A DNA stretch of 45,891 bases from JAHBNG01 sp039028975 (GTDB taxonomy: Bacteria > Chloroflexota > Anaerolineae > Caldilineales > Caldilineaceae): positions 1-45,891 of the forward strand of contig JBCCHB010000138.1 in the NCBI GenBank assembly GCA_039028975.1, written 5' to 3'. Numbering within the stretch: the first letter of the stretch is position 1; each line of letters begins with the position of its first letter. Below the pieces are notes generated by a model that saw only the letters and a program-made list of their open reading frames with translations, was not told the DNA's origin and did not search any database. The position numbers and the translations under genes were made by a program. Below are positions 33,176 through 42,800 of the stretch, piece after piece.

Positions 33176-34552
33176 ATGCACCCAAAAAACAGACGCGCTT
33201 TCGTAACCGAAGCCCCTATGACATCTGTCCTCACCAAAATGACAATTCCCATGATATTGGGGATGGTGGCTATGGTTGGCTTTAACTTGGTCGATACCTA
33301 TTTCGTTGGTCAATTAGGGACAAATGAGTTAGCCGCCATGGGATTTACCTTTCCCATTGTATCGGTTATCTTCAGCATTGCTGTGGGTATTGGGATCGGT
33401 GTTTCCGCAGTCGTTTCCAAGGCCATTGGAGAGGGCGATCAAACTCAAGTCAAACGGCTAACAACCGATAGTCTAGTTCTCTCGCTCCTGGTTGTGGCCT
33501 TCTTTCTGGCCCTTGGATTTCTGACCATGGAGCCAATCTTTCGCCTCTTGGGTGCTACAGATGAGTTACTGCCGCTGGTTCGTACCTATATGACCATTTG
33601 GTACTCAGGCATGATCTTTGTTGTTATTCCTATGAGTGGCAATGCTGCCATTCGTGCCACGGGGGATACCCAAACCCCTAGTATGGTAATGATTGCAGCC
33701 TTTCTGCTCAATCTAATCTTGGATCCCATCTTTATCTTTGGCTGGGGGCCGATTCCCAGAATGGAGTTAGCGGGTGCTGCATATGCAACGGTGTTCTCCC
33801 GTTTTCTTACTACAGCAATCGCCCTGTGGGTTCTTCACTTTCGGGAAGGCATGATCTCATTTGAGTATCCCAAGCTTAGCGAAATCTGGCAATCCTGGCG
33901 ACAGGTCCTATTTATTGGGATGCCAGCGGCTGGGGCCAACATTATTTTGCCTATCGGTGTTGCGATAATCACCCGTATGGTGGCCCAATTTGGGGCTGCA
34001 GCAGTGGCGGCATTTGCCGTTGCACAACGGGTAGATGGGCTGGTCCTTGCTGTACTCATGGCCTTGGCAACAGTTTTGGCACCCGTGATTGGGCAAAACC
34101 TGGGTGCAGGGAAGCAGGATCGAGTTCGTGAAAGTATTCGACTCAGCAGCATGTTTGCCCTGGCGTGGGGGGTTGGTATGGCGGTTATTTTGGCGCTGGC
34201 TGCACGCCCCATTGCCACGATTTTCAACCCAGATCCAGCCGTGATTGAAACGGTTACGCTCTACCTTTGGATTGCACCAATCGGATACGGCTTTTACGGA
34301 ATCATCCGACTCTCCAACGCGGCGCTGAATGTGCTCAATCGCCCGCTGTTGGCGTCCGGCCTCATGCTTACCCAGATGTTCGTATTCTTGATTCCGCTAA
34401 CCTTTCTCGGTTCGGCTCTATTTGGCATAGGAGGCGTCTTTGGTGCCACACCGATTGCCTATATTCTGGCTGGGGGTCTCTGCTATTGGAGCGTCCAGCG
34501 CGTCCTTGGTCAGTTGGCCCCGAAACAATCCCCAATTCTAAGTCCTGCGTGA
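33176..34552 (+). CDS. MATE-family multidrug/metabolite efflux transporter
   Basis: A 458-residue inner-membrane protein with about twelve hydrophobic helices in two homologous halves. Signatures are IPMILGMVAMVGFNLVDTYFVGQLG (about 22-46), a GNAAIRATGDTQTP loop at the end of the first half, and a second-half FIGMPAAGANI...AVAQRVDGL...PVIGQNLGAGK. MATE proteins export drugs or metabolites in exchange for Na+ or H+. The start at 33176 gives the family-typical short cytoplasmic N-terminus. The RNA methyltransferase gene begins 27 bp after its stop, suggesting cotranscription. Confidence 0.92.
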   Translation: MHPKNRRAFVTEAPMTSVLTKMTIPMILGMVAMVGFNLVDTYFVGQLGTNELAAMGFTFPIVSVIFSIAVGIGIGVSAVVSKAIGEGDQTQVKRLTTDSLVLSLLVVAFFLALGFLTMEPIFRLLGATDELLPLVRTYMTIWYSGMIFVVIPMSGNAAIRATGDTQTPSMVMIAAFLLNLILDPIFIFGWGPIPRMELAGAAYATVFSRFLTTAIALWVLHFREGMISFEYPKLSEIWQSWRQVLFIGMPAAGANIILPIGVAIITRMVAQFGAAAVAAFAVAQRVDGLVLAVLMALATVLAPVIGQNLGAGKQDRVRESIRLSSMFALAWGVGMAVILALAARPIATIFNPDPAVIETVTLYLWIAPIGYGFYGIIRLSNAALNVLNRPLLASGLMLTQMFVFLIPLTFLGSALFGIGGVFGATPIAYILAGGLCYWSVQRVLGQLAPKQSPILSPA

Positions 34553-34579
34553 GCGGGACATGCAACTTGCGCACCAGAG

Positions 34580-35422
34580 ATGAATCACGCATCCATGCCA
34601 ATCTACATTGAGAGCCGTCAAAATCCGCGCATCAAGGAACTATTGAAGCTTACCAAACGCCGTCATCGAGATGAACGAAAATTAACAGTAGTAGAAGGAG
34701 ATAGGGAGGTCAACCGAGCACTGAAAAGTGGAATTGTGCCTGTTCAAGCGTATCTTTGTAAGGAACATATCCAAGGAAACGAGGCGGAAGAGGCTCTTCA
34801 AGCAGTGGAAGCCTTGGGTGCATCTAAAGCGTGTCAGCTCTTTCATATTTCGGTAGAGCTCTATAAAAAGATTGCTTATAGAGAACAGAGCGGCGGGCTA
34901 CTTCTACTGGTCCCCTACATATCCCTCAAATTGGCCGATCTTTCCTTCGTTTCTCCCCCATTTTTTGTTGTCATCGAAAATGTGGAAAAACCGGGTAACT
35001 TGGGTGCCATTTTGCGCACAGCCGATGCAGCTGGTGTTGATGGCATTATCGTCACCCATAGTGATCCGTATCCACCGACTGATGTTCACAACCCCAATGT
35101 GATTCGTTCTAGCCTAGGAACCGTGTTTACTGTACCCATGGCCCAAGCCTCTACTGCTCAGGCCCTAAAATGGCTACACGAAAACAACATTCCAATTGCA
35201 ACCACTTCACCATTCAGCCAAGTCAATTATGCAGAGGCAGACTATACTGGCCCCATCGCTATCTCTTTGGGTAGCGAGGCTGAGGGCTTGAGTGATGCTT
35301 GGTTTAAAGCTGCCACCCAGCAGGTAGTTATCCCAATGCACGGTATTGCTGATAGCCTAAATTTATCAACCTCGACCGCTATTCTACTCTATGAAGTCGT
35401 TCGACAGCGTTCCAAGGCTTAA
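34580..35422 (+). CDS. SpoU/TrmH-family RNA 2'-O-methyltransferase
   Basis: A 280-residue methyltransferase with a trefoil-knot SPOUT catalytic domain. The N-terminal part (SRQNPRIKELLKLTKRRHRDERKLTVVEGDREV, about 12-44) resembles the SpoU substrate-binding domain. The three catalytic motifs are present: NVEKPGNLGAILRTADAAG, ISLGSEAEGLS and IPMHGIADSLNLSTSTAILLYE. It probably methylates 23S rRNA or tRNA ribose using S-adenosylmethionine. It shares a short 27-bp spacer with the upstream MATE gene. An ATG at 34595 is a possible alternative start. Confidence 0.9.
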   Translation: MNHASMPIYIESRQNPRIKELLKLTKRRHRDERKLTVVEGDREVNRALKSGIVPVQAYLCKEHIQGNEAEEALQAVEALGASKACQLFHISVELYKKIAYREQSGGLLLLVPYISLKLADLSFVSPPFFVVIENVEKPGNLGAILRTADAAGVDGIIVTHSDPYPPTDVHNPNVIRSSLGTVFTVPMAQASTAQALKWLHENNIPIATTSPFSQVNYAEADYTGPIAISLGSEAEGLSDAWFKAATQQVVIPMHGIADSLNLSTSTAILLYEVVRQRSKA

Positions 35423-35571
35423 CCGCTCATAACCTAAGAAACAGACAACAACAAAATAAATCCTATATCTCTAGAAGTAGAGAAATCTACTCTTAATGAG
35501 CGCCTGTTTATGGTTTGGTTCAAATTGGAAAAGCTGAGTATTAGATAGTTCGCGTGGACTTTTCAGGTACG

Positions 35572-38310
35572 TTACACTGTGGCCTCCAAAATCTGCCGAT
35601 TCACCGCTACATTGTGCAAAGCCGAGTGACGCAACTCCTGGTCATCTATCTGATCCGCCCACTTCAGCAGTTTCTCTGCCGCAGTTGCTACGACCTCTTC
35701 TTGACGCGGATCATCCAACGCCTGTAACACACGGTAGCAGATCCAATCTGGCCAGAATGGTTCGGCTACTTCATCATAAAACTCGGTCTGCCCGAGTCTA
35801 GAGAGAATCTCTTCCATGTATCTCTCTGCTGCAGTTAGATCGTCTGTGACCAAAGCAACTTCAGCCAGACCGGTTAGTGGAATAATTTTAAGCTGATGGC
35901 GGTTGCGCTCTAAGGTTATGGCTAACCCTTTTTGAAAGTTTTCTGCGGCCGCTTGATACTCTCCTGCATCAATGAGAGCCTGACCCAACTCACAGTAAAC
36001 CATGGCGTAATTCCGTGCTTGGTTAGATTGACCCAGGAGGGAGAGTGCTCGCTCTGCGTGCGCAACCGCTGCATCAGGCTGATTTTGCAGACGCTTGAGT
36101 ATACCAAGCTGACGGCAAAACGAATGAACTCCATCTAAAAAGCGGTTCTCCTCATGTTGCTGTAACCCCGCCTGCAGATACTGCTCTGCCTCATCAAATT
36201 GCCCGACTTGGATATACCACCAACACAGATTTACATAAGAGTGATGTCTAAAGTTCTGCTCACCAAACGCCCTGCGTCGCTCAATGGATCTCCTGTGGTA
36301 CTGAATGCCTTGCCCAATTCCCCTATCCACGCTTTGCAGTTTTGCTAAACGATCCAAGGTATGTGCTTCATAGTGAGGGATCTCCATCTCTTGCTGCATG
36401 GATAAGGCTTCTTGCAGATATGCATACGCTTGCTCAAGTTGATTGACGCGCCAGCTGAAATAGCCCAATCTCGTTAACATGAACGATACCAATACCAAGT
36501 TCTTGCTCTGACGAAAGTCAGCTAGAGCATCCAAACTCAGGGCGATGGCTAAGTCGAAATCACTTTGGTAGTCAGCCGCATTTGAAAATTCCAGCCTGAC
36601 TTTGCCCCGAAGCCCGATATTGTCCCATTCTGTGGCCAGTTTGAACCCTTCTTCTAATGGAGCCATTGCCTCTTGGACATGCCCCATACAAATAAGTGAG
36701 CCGCCTAGAACAACGCGACTGCGTATCTCAAAGTCAACATATTTATACTTTACCGCATGATGCAGCGCTTGCTCAGCGTTGCTGTGCGCCAACTTATAGT
36801 TGATCTGTTCCCAATAAATTTCTGCGCTGAGTAGATAGCTGAGGCTTGACAAGTAGGGTGAATAGTCAACCGCTGCCGAGAGTTCCGGTCGCTGGTCAGC
36901 AGTCAGTTCGTCTGCTGGATTGTTCTCGTTACAGTCTAATCCCTCAATAGCTTTTATTTCTCCTGCTGCGCTATCTATGGCCAATAGCTGTACAATCTGC
37001 AGCGCCTCTTCAAGCAATCCGAGGCGCATGTATCCACTCACCAGCGGATCGAGAACACTCTCTAGTAGATCCGTATACTGGAAACGTATGGCCTGTCGCC
37101 AGGCTTGGCTGATATTGTCTATCTCCAACCGCAGCCTGGCCATTGCCGCTGGGGCTTCAATACCATAAAGGCGGGGTGCTTCCTCCACTACCAGAGATAG
37201 ATAGTATTGGCAGTAGGCTTGCCAAAATCGGAGTAAGAATCTGTCATCAACACCCTCCGCAGTGCTCTGTTCTGCTTGGGCTAACTGTCGTATCAACTGC
37301 TCTTGAGCCAACTGACGTATCAAAAAGTGAACCCTGTATCGACCTGTGTCCAGGAGATGTAACAATGAGCAATCGGTAAGTTCTTTTACGACATAGAGAT
37401 CTGTCTCTGTAATGGTAGATGCTGCCTCCAGACTAAAGGTGCCAGAAAAGAGAGATAAGGTCAGTAAATGTGACTGTTGTTTGGTCGTGAGCAGGTTCCA
37501 GGAATGGAAAAAGAGCTCCTCAATATTCTGATGGCGTTCGCTGTTCGTAGCCTTAGTGAACTGGAGTAAGGAAAGATCTTCTTCTAACTGTTGGGCAATG
37601 TGGGGAAAGCTCATGTGCTCTGACCACTGGGCAACCATCTCCAGGGCAAGCGGCAGGCCATCTACTGCGCGGCAGATGCGAGCCAGAGTGGTCAGTTCGG
37701 TAGCGGTAGGCACGTAATGGGGAGTTCGTTGCCGAATGCGGACGATCAGTAGTTGGAGTGCTGGATAAGGATCTGTCTCAAGCGAAGCAGATCCTTCTAT
37801 TGTAATGACCGCTTCTTTCCTCGATTGCCCATCAGTCCCCTGTGAATCTTCATGAAACCACTCTTCTAGCCAGCGAGTGGCCCATGACCCATCCCAGTCA
37901 GACAATGTATCTCGGGAGGGGAAAGATAGTGGCTCTACGCTTAGCAGATATTCGGCAGGCAAATTTAAGCGTTTGCGCGAGGTAAGCAAAAGTGTGAGCC
38001 TCGGTGCAACCGTTAGCAACTTAGTCAGCCAGGGAGTTGCGGCCGAAAAGGACTCAAATTCGTCCAGCAAAAGGAGCATCTGCCGTTCTTTGAGATACGC
38101 TTCTACTAAGGAAGTTGGCCTCTCCTCCTGGCTTAACGACAGCCCAAGCGCATCGACCGCTGCGTTAGCTACGGCATCAATCGCTCTAGCCCTATCTTCA
38201 TCAATGTGGCCTAGGTCTTCTAAATCGTTTAGCGAAACATAGCCAACCCCATGTTGGAAGTCCGCTGCCACCATTTGCGCCAATGCCAACGCAAAGTGGC
38301 TCTTACCCAC
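35572..38310 (-). CDS. NB-ARC/AAA plus TPR portion of a BTAD regulator, separated by an in-frame TAG
   Basis: A 912-codon frame continuing in the same phase as the BTAD frame at 38314-39291, separated only by TAG (38316-38314) and GGC. It opens with the remainder of a P-loop (GVGKSHFALALAQ), then Walker B LLLLDEFES, a helical GLPLALEMVAQW-type NB-ARC motif and a winged-helix segment. From about residue 450 it contains ten or so TPR-like repeats (A..Y..LGYFSWRVNQLEQAYAYLQEAL; LGQALIDAGEYQAAAENFQKGL). It needs the upstream half to bind DNA. A GTG start at 38310 is listed for this frame, but no ribosome-binding site supports independent translation. Confidence 0.8.
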   Translation of the reverse strand: MGKSHFALALAQMVAADFQHGVGYVSLNDLEDLGHIDEDRARAIDAVANAAVDALGLSLSQEERPTSLVEAYLKERQMLLLLDEFESFSAATPWLTKLLTVAPRLTLLLTSRKRLNLPAEYLLSVEPLSFPSRDTLSDWDGSWATRWLEEWFHEDSQGTDGQSRKEAVITIEGSASLETDPYPALQLLIVRIRQRTPHYVPTATELTTLARICRAVDGLPLALEMVAQWSEHMSFPHIAQQLEEDLSLLQFTKATNSERHQNIEELFFHSWNLLTTKQQSHLLTLSLFSGTFSLEAASTITETDLYVVKELTDCSLLHLLDTGRYRVHFLIRQLAQEQLIRQLAQAEQSTAEGVDDRFLLRFWQAYCQYYLSLVVEEAPRLYGIEAPAAMARLRLEIDNISQAWRQAIRFQYTDLLESVLDPLVSGYMRLGLLEEALQIVQLLAIDSAAGEIKAIEGLDCNENNPADELTADQRPELSAAVDYSPYLSSLSYLLSAEIYWEQINYKLAHSNAEQALHHAVKYKYVDFEIRSRVVLGGSLICMGHVQEAMAPLEEGFKLATEWDNIGLRGKVRLEFSNAADYQSDFDLAIALSLDALADFRQSKNLVLVSFMLTRLGYFSWRVNQLEQAYAYLQEALSMQQEMEIPHYEAHTLDRLAKLQSVDRGIGQGIQYHRRSIERRRAFGEQNFRHHSYVNLCWWYIQVGQFDEAEQYLQAGLQQHEENRFLDGVHSFCRQLGILKRLQNQPDAAVAHAERALSLLGQSNQARNYAMVYCELGQALIDAGEYQAAAENFQKGLAITLERNRHQLKIIPLTGLAEVALVTDDLTAAERYMEEILSRLGQTEFYDEVAEPFWPDWICYRVLQALDDPRQEEVVATAAEKLLKWADQIDDQELRHSALHNVAVNRQILEATV

Positions 38311-38313
38311 GCC

Positions 38314-39291
38314 CTACATGCCTGCGGCGGTGACTAAGCGACAGGTTGGGTCTCGCAGATACCCTATGCCCAGCTCCAGCAACTCGTCACGGTCCAAGAG
38401 TTCTGTTAGAGGGGCCGGCGCAACGTGGCGTTTGATCGGTGGTGACCCAGTCGATCGTCTGAGGTACGAAGGCAGCTTACGTGTCGTCAAGACCTGTGTG
38501 CGCTCAATATCTGTCGCGTGCTCTGCATCAGGTAAAAGCTTCTCATCAACCTTAATTTCACCGCTACGAATGCTCACCAACAAAGCCTCTGTTTCTGGAG
38601 AAGGCTCAACGTTCAGCTCTTCCGTTAAGCGTCTGCGACAGAACTGATATTGCTCAATGGCCGCGCTATATTGAGCCTGACGGGCGAGAAGCAGCATCTT
38701 CAATCGGTGAGTCGCCTCGTGCCAAGGTACGATCTCGAGAAGGCGATCCAAATCCTCATGCGCCTGCACAGCATTACCTGCCTCTATCTCCCATTCAGCT
38801 AGGTCGTATAATGCATCAAGTATTTGTCCACTAATCGCCTCGTTTGTTGTTTCTACCCACTGGTCAAATGTTGAGGCACTCGAAACCTTAAAGCCCTTCA
38901 GAAAAGGGCCACGATAGAACCCGATGGCTTGGCGTCGTAGCACCATACTCTCAGGGTTATCTTCTACTCGGGACAGATTGCTTGCGATCTGATGCAGATC
39001 AACAGTAACCGCAGGGGGAGGAAGTAAGGCCAGGCTTTTTGACGTTACAACGAGGAAATCTTCTAGCTGTTCCCGCAGCTCAACTAGATGCTGACTCAGA
39101 TAGCGTCGCCCAATGCGATTTTCTACATTGGGCCAGAGAAGATCAGCAAGATCATTTCGACTGGTCGGCTCTTGCATAACGCTCAAGTAATACGCGATTG
39201 CTTGCACTTTGGCTAGCCCCTGTAACTCAAAGAGCTCGTCATCCAAGAATATCTGAGGCTCTCCCAAGAGACTGAAATGTAATCTTCGCAT
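38314..39291 (-). CDS. BTAD/SARP-like DNA-binding portion of an interrupted NB-ARC regulator
   Basis: A 325-residue reading frame (start ATG 39291; a TTG at 39312 is less likely). Residues about 1-90 are a winged-helix OmpR-like DNA-binding domain (LHFSLLGEPQIFLDDELFE, then LWPNVENRIGRRYLSQHLVELREQL). Residues about 95-245 are a bacterial transcriptional activation domain (FYRGPFLKGF, LYDLAEWEIEAGN, AIEQYQFCRRRLTEELNVEPSPET). The frame ends TAAGM-stop exactly at the start of a nucleotide-binding P-loop. It is divergent from the giant SdrB/DUF11 gene and may regulate it. Upstream direct repeats at 39304-39337 are candidate binding sites. Confidence 0.85.
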   Translation of the reverse strand: MRRLHFSLLGEPQIFLDDELFELQGLAKVQAIAYYLSVMQEPTSRNDLADLLWPNVENRIGRRYLSQHLVELREQLEDFLVVTSKSLALLPPPAVTVDLHQIASNLSRVEDNPESMVLRRQAIGFYRGPFLKGFKVSSASTFDQWVETTNEAISGQILDALYDLAEWEIEAGNAVQAHEDLDRLLEIVPWHEATHRLKMLLLARQAQYSAAIEQYQFCRRRLTEELNVEPSPETEALLVSIRSGEIKVDEKLLPDAEHATDIERTQVLTTRKLPSYLRRSTGSPPIKRHVAPAPLTELLDRDELLELGIGYLRDPTCRLVTAAGM

Positions 39292-39303
39292 TTTAGATTG
39301 TTC

Positions 39304-39337
39304 TCTAAGCAATACCTTAGACGCCTTCTAAGCAATA
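39304..39337. promoter_or_regulatory. direct-repeat candidate operator upstream of the BTAD gene
   Basis: TCTAAGCAATA occurs at 39304-39314 and again at 39327-39337 (23-bp period), with an inverted CTTAGA between them. It lies 13 bp before the ATG. BTAD/SARP proteins bind short direct repeats on one face of DNA, so autoregulation is plausible but inferred. Confidence 0.35.
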
Positions 39338-39850
39338 TTGCGTATTGATGAAAAAAAACAATATTCATACACCAATTTGAATAGGTTGACACCTATCCCC
39401 ATAACACCTGTTTGCTATACTAACTGGTGATTGAACAGGTACAATTTTCCACTCAAATTTTGTATTTGTCAACCAATTGTTTTGTCGCAGCTTTAAAGAA
39501 TGTTCTTTGCAGATCCTGCCAAGGTACAAAAAGCGAAATCAGCTTTAGATGTTAGAGTTCCAGCACGACCTGCCTAGGATGTTATGTCAATAGCACAGGA
39601 ACAGATTTTCCGCTATGACGATAACTGAAAATTGAACAACCTATTGCGAACTGGTTGTTGATAAAGTTGGATTGATTTATAGACGGTGAGACAGAGACCA
39701 TATCACGCCTCTAGAACACCTCAAGTCAGGAGATCTATCTATTTATGAGGATAGATTCCATACCCATTTTTTATTCTTCACACATAAATACTGACATTTA
39801 TCAAACCAAGAAACTAGACGCTTATCTAATTGACTAAGGAGATGTACCGA
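39338..39850. other. divergent intergenic region upstream of the SdrB/DUF11 gene
   Basis: About 510 bases with no gene. TG-C-TATACT at 39413-39421 is a possible extended -10 promoter toward the SdrB/DUF11 gene, giving a leader of over 400 nt. A 7-bp hairpin ATCTATC/GATAGAT lies within about 120 bp of the start, ahead of a T-rich stretch. Confidence 0.35.
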
Positions 39851-42800
39851 ATGAAATTTCGATCCAACCGTAAACTTCACCAATCCATTGCTTGCAGAAC
39901 TCGCACGCTTGGCACCGCCCTGCTGGTAGCCTCGCTACTATTGGGCTTAATTCCACCACCGCTCGTAATGACGGTAGCGGTACACACGGCAGACGGAACA
40001 GGTTTTGGAAACCTGTCAAGTCTTACTGATGCCCTACCCGAACCATCTGTGGCCGCTGCTGCGTCTACAAATGCACCATCAAACGCAGAGGTTGCCGCAC
40101 CCACATTGCAAACCAGCACCATCAGTGGTACGGTCTTCCGCGATACCGATCTGGACGGGACCCAAGATGGTGGTGAGTCGGCTTTGACTGGCGTCTCTGG
40201 ATTAACGGTGACGGCGTATGACACAAGCAATGCGCAAGTTGGACAGACCACAGTCCTTACAACAACTGGTGCCTACTCGTTGAATGCCAGCGGCACAGGT
40301 GCCTTCCGACTTGAGCTAACCGGATTACCCACTTGGTTGCAGCCAAGCACGGTTGGAACCAATGCAAATACAACAGTCCGATTTGCTAGCGACGGCGCCA
40401 ACGTCGATTTCGCCGTCCACAACCCCCTTGACTTTTGTGACAACGCACCCGATTTGGCCATCTCCTGTTTTGTCAATGGCGACCAATCGGCAGGGCTGGA
40501 CACGATTGTGACCACATCGTATGATACGGCCACTACGACAATTACTCCAGAGGCGGTCGACACCGAAACAGGCGCTGTATGGGGGATTGCCCATGACCGA
40601 TCCAGTGAAACAATCCTTTCTGCTGCGTTACTAAAGCGCCATGTTGCCTTTGGTCCTGGCGGCATGGATGCCATCTACGCGACGAATGCCGCGGGGACCA
40701 CACCATTTGTGGAGCTGACCGATGACTTGGGCATTAGCGTGGGCGCAGAACCCTCCAACCGTGGGCTGGGCGACTCCAACGATCCATCCTTCGATGTGAA
40801 TGCCTACGAAATGGTGGGCAAACATGGCTTGGGCGACATCGACTACGATGAAAACACCCAAACGCTCTGGGTGGTTAACCTGGATGACCAGCGTCTCTAC
40901 GGCATCGGCAATATTGATGCCACCGCAACGCCAACTACAACCGATCTGCTGCGCGACAGCAATGGCGACCTTGGGTTCGCAATCAACACATCGCCGGCCA
41001 TTACCTGTACAAACGGCCTCCTACGCCCCTTTGGCCTCAAGGTGATCGAAGACAAGATCTACGCTACCGCAACCTGTACAGGTGAAGGCAACGGGGCAGA
41101 CGACAGCGATCTGGTTGGCTATGTCCTTGAACTGGATATCAACAATACCAATGCAGGTTTCACCCAGGTTTTGACCTTCTCCCTTGACTATGACCGCGAG
41201 GAAGCCACCGGTTACGGCGGTGGCAATAGAGATTGGGAAACTTGGGATGACGCTGACGCGCTTTATGACAACACGGGTAATAACCCCTTCTTCTTCCCAA
41301 CACCTCTGCTATCGGACATTGAATTTGATAACGACGGTTCCATGATTGTCGCCGTCATGGATCGCTGGGGCCACATGGTCGGTCCAGAAAATTATCGTGC
41401 CATCCAAGGCAATACAACCTTGACGCCCCCGGTCGGTGCCTTTGGTGATCTGTTGCGGGCTTGTCCCTCTGGCAGTACCTGGATAATTGAAGGTAGTGCA
41501 GGCTGTCCCAACAATAATGCTCGCCCTGCATCAGAAGATGGCAATGGCACTGGCGGTGGCAATAATGGCGCCGATGGCACCGCCAATCGCGGGCCGGGCG
41601 GTGGCGAGTATTACGTTGGGGATTGGGGTCCAAGCGACGCCGATAATTTTGCCGAGACGACCTTGGGTTCTGTGGCCATGCTGCCTGGCTCAGATAGAGT
41701 GGTTGCCTCTGCCTTTGACCCAGACGATGACTTTGAATCCGGCGGCATTATCTGGCTGGATAACAGTGACGGTACCAAATTAGGTGCTCGCGAACTCTAT
41801 ACGTCGCTGGCTGGTGACGCGGTGGACCCGAACTACTTTGGGAAAGCGGCTGGTATTGGTGATATTGAACTGGTCTGTGCCGCAGCCCCCATTGAAATCG
41901 GTAACTATGTTTGGGTTGATGCCAACAACAACGGCATTCAGGACCCAGGCGAAAGCGGCATCCAAGGCGTGACCGTGACCCTCCACGACCTGGACAACGG
42001 CGGTGCTCTTGTTGGGACAGCCACCACCGGCGCTGACGGCAGCTACCTCTTTGGCGGAAGTACCGATACCAATATGACCAGCGGCTCGCTTTTGCCCCTG
42101 AACAATTACGAACTGCGCATCGATCTGACCGATACTAATTTGCCCTCAGATGCAACGCTCACAACTCAAAACGCCAACGGCATTACGACCAACGACAACA
42201 AGACCGATCTGGCTGACAGTGATGCAGACGATACCGCTAATGCTGGTTTTGCCACGATTGCTTTCGCCACAGGCATTGGCGGCGCAAACAATCACACCCT
42301 CAACTTTGGCTTCTCCACAGGCTCGGTGGACCTACAGGTCAGCAAAGGCACCGACCTAAGTACTGTAAGCGTGGGCGGTACCCTTAACTACACCCTCAAC
42401 ATCACCAACAGTGGCGAGATTACAGCCACCAACATGATGATTACCGACACGTTGCCAACAGAAGTAACACTGCAGAGCGCTACGCCCAGCCAAGGTGGCC
42501 CCTGTACAGGCACCAACCTGGTGCTCTGTAACCTGGGCAACCTGGCTCCCGGCGGCACAGCTACGCTACAGATTGCCGTCACGGTCGACAGCGCACCCGT
42601 GGCCCAAGCACCGACCTTCAATCCAGCCATGGCTAGTCCAGGTTTGGCTAGTCGTCCAAACGGAGCAGTAGCCACGGTGGCTTCATCAGATGAGACCGCT
42701 GCAGTGTTTCGCCATGTGCCTCTGCGAGTACCCGGCTTAGCTGCACCAGCCTATGTACCTCGTTTACAGACGTCCCCTGCCTTTGTCTCCGAAGAGACGG

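Noticed and set aside
37441..37460. Further CCAGAAAAG end inside the NB-ARC gene
   Set aside because: Only the first ten bases match and there is no partner end nearby.
39386..39421. TTGACA and TATACT as one promoter
   Set aside because: The spacing of 24 bp is too long; only the extended -10 TGC-TATACT is kept as a weak candidate.
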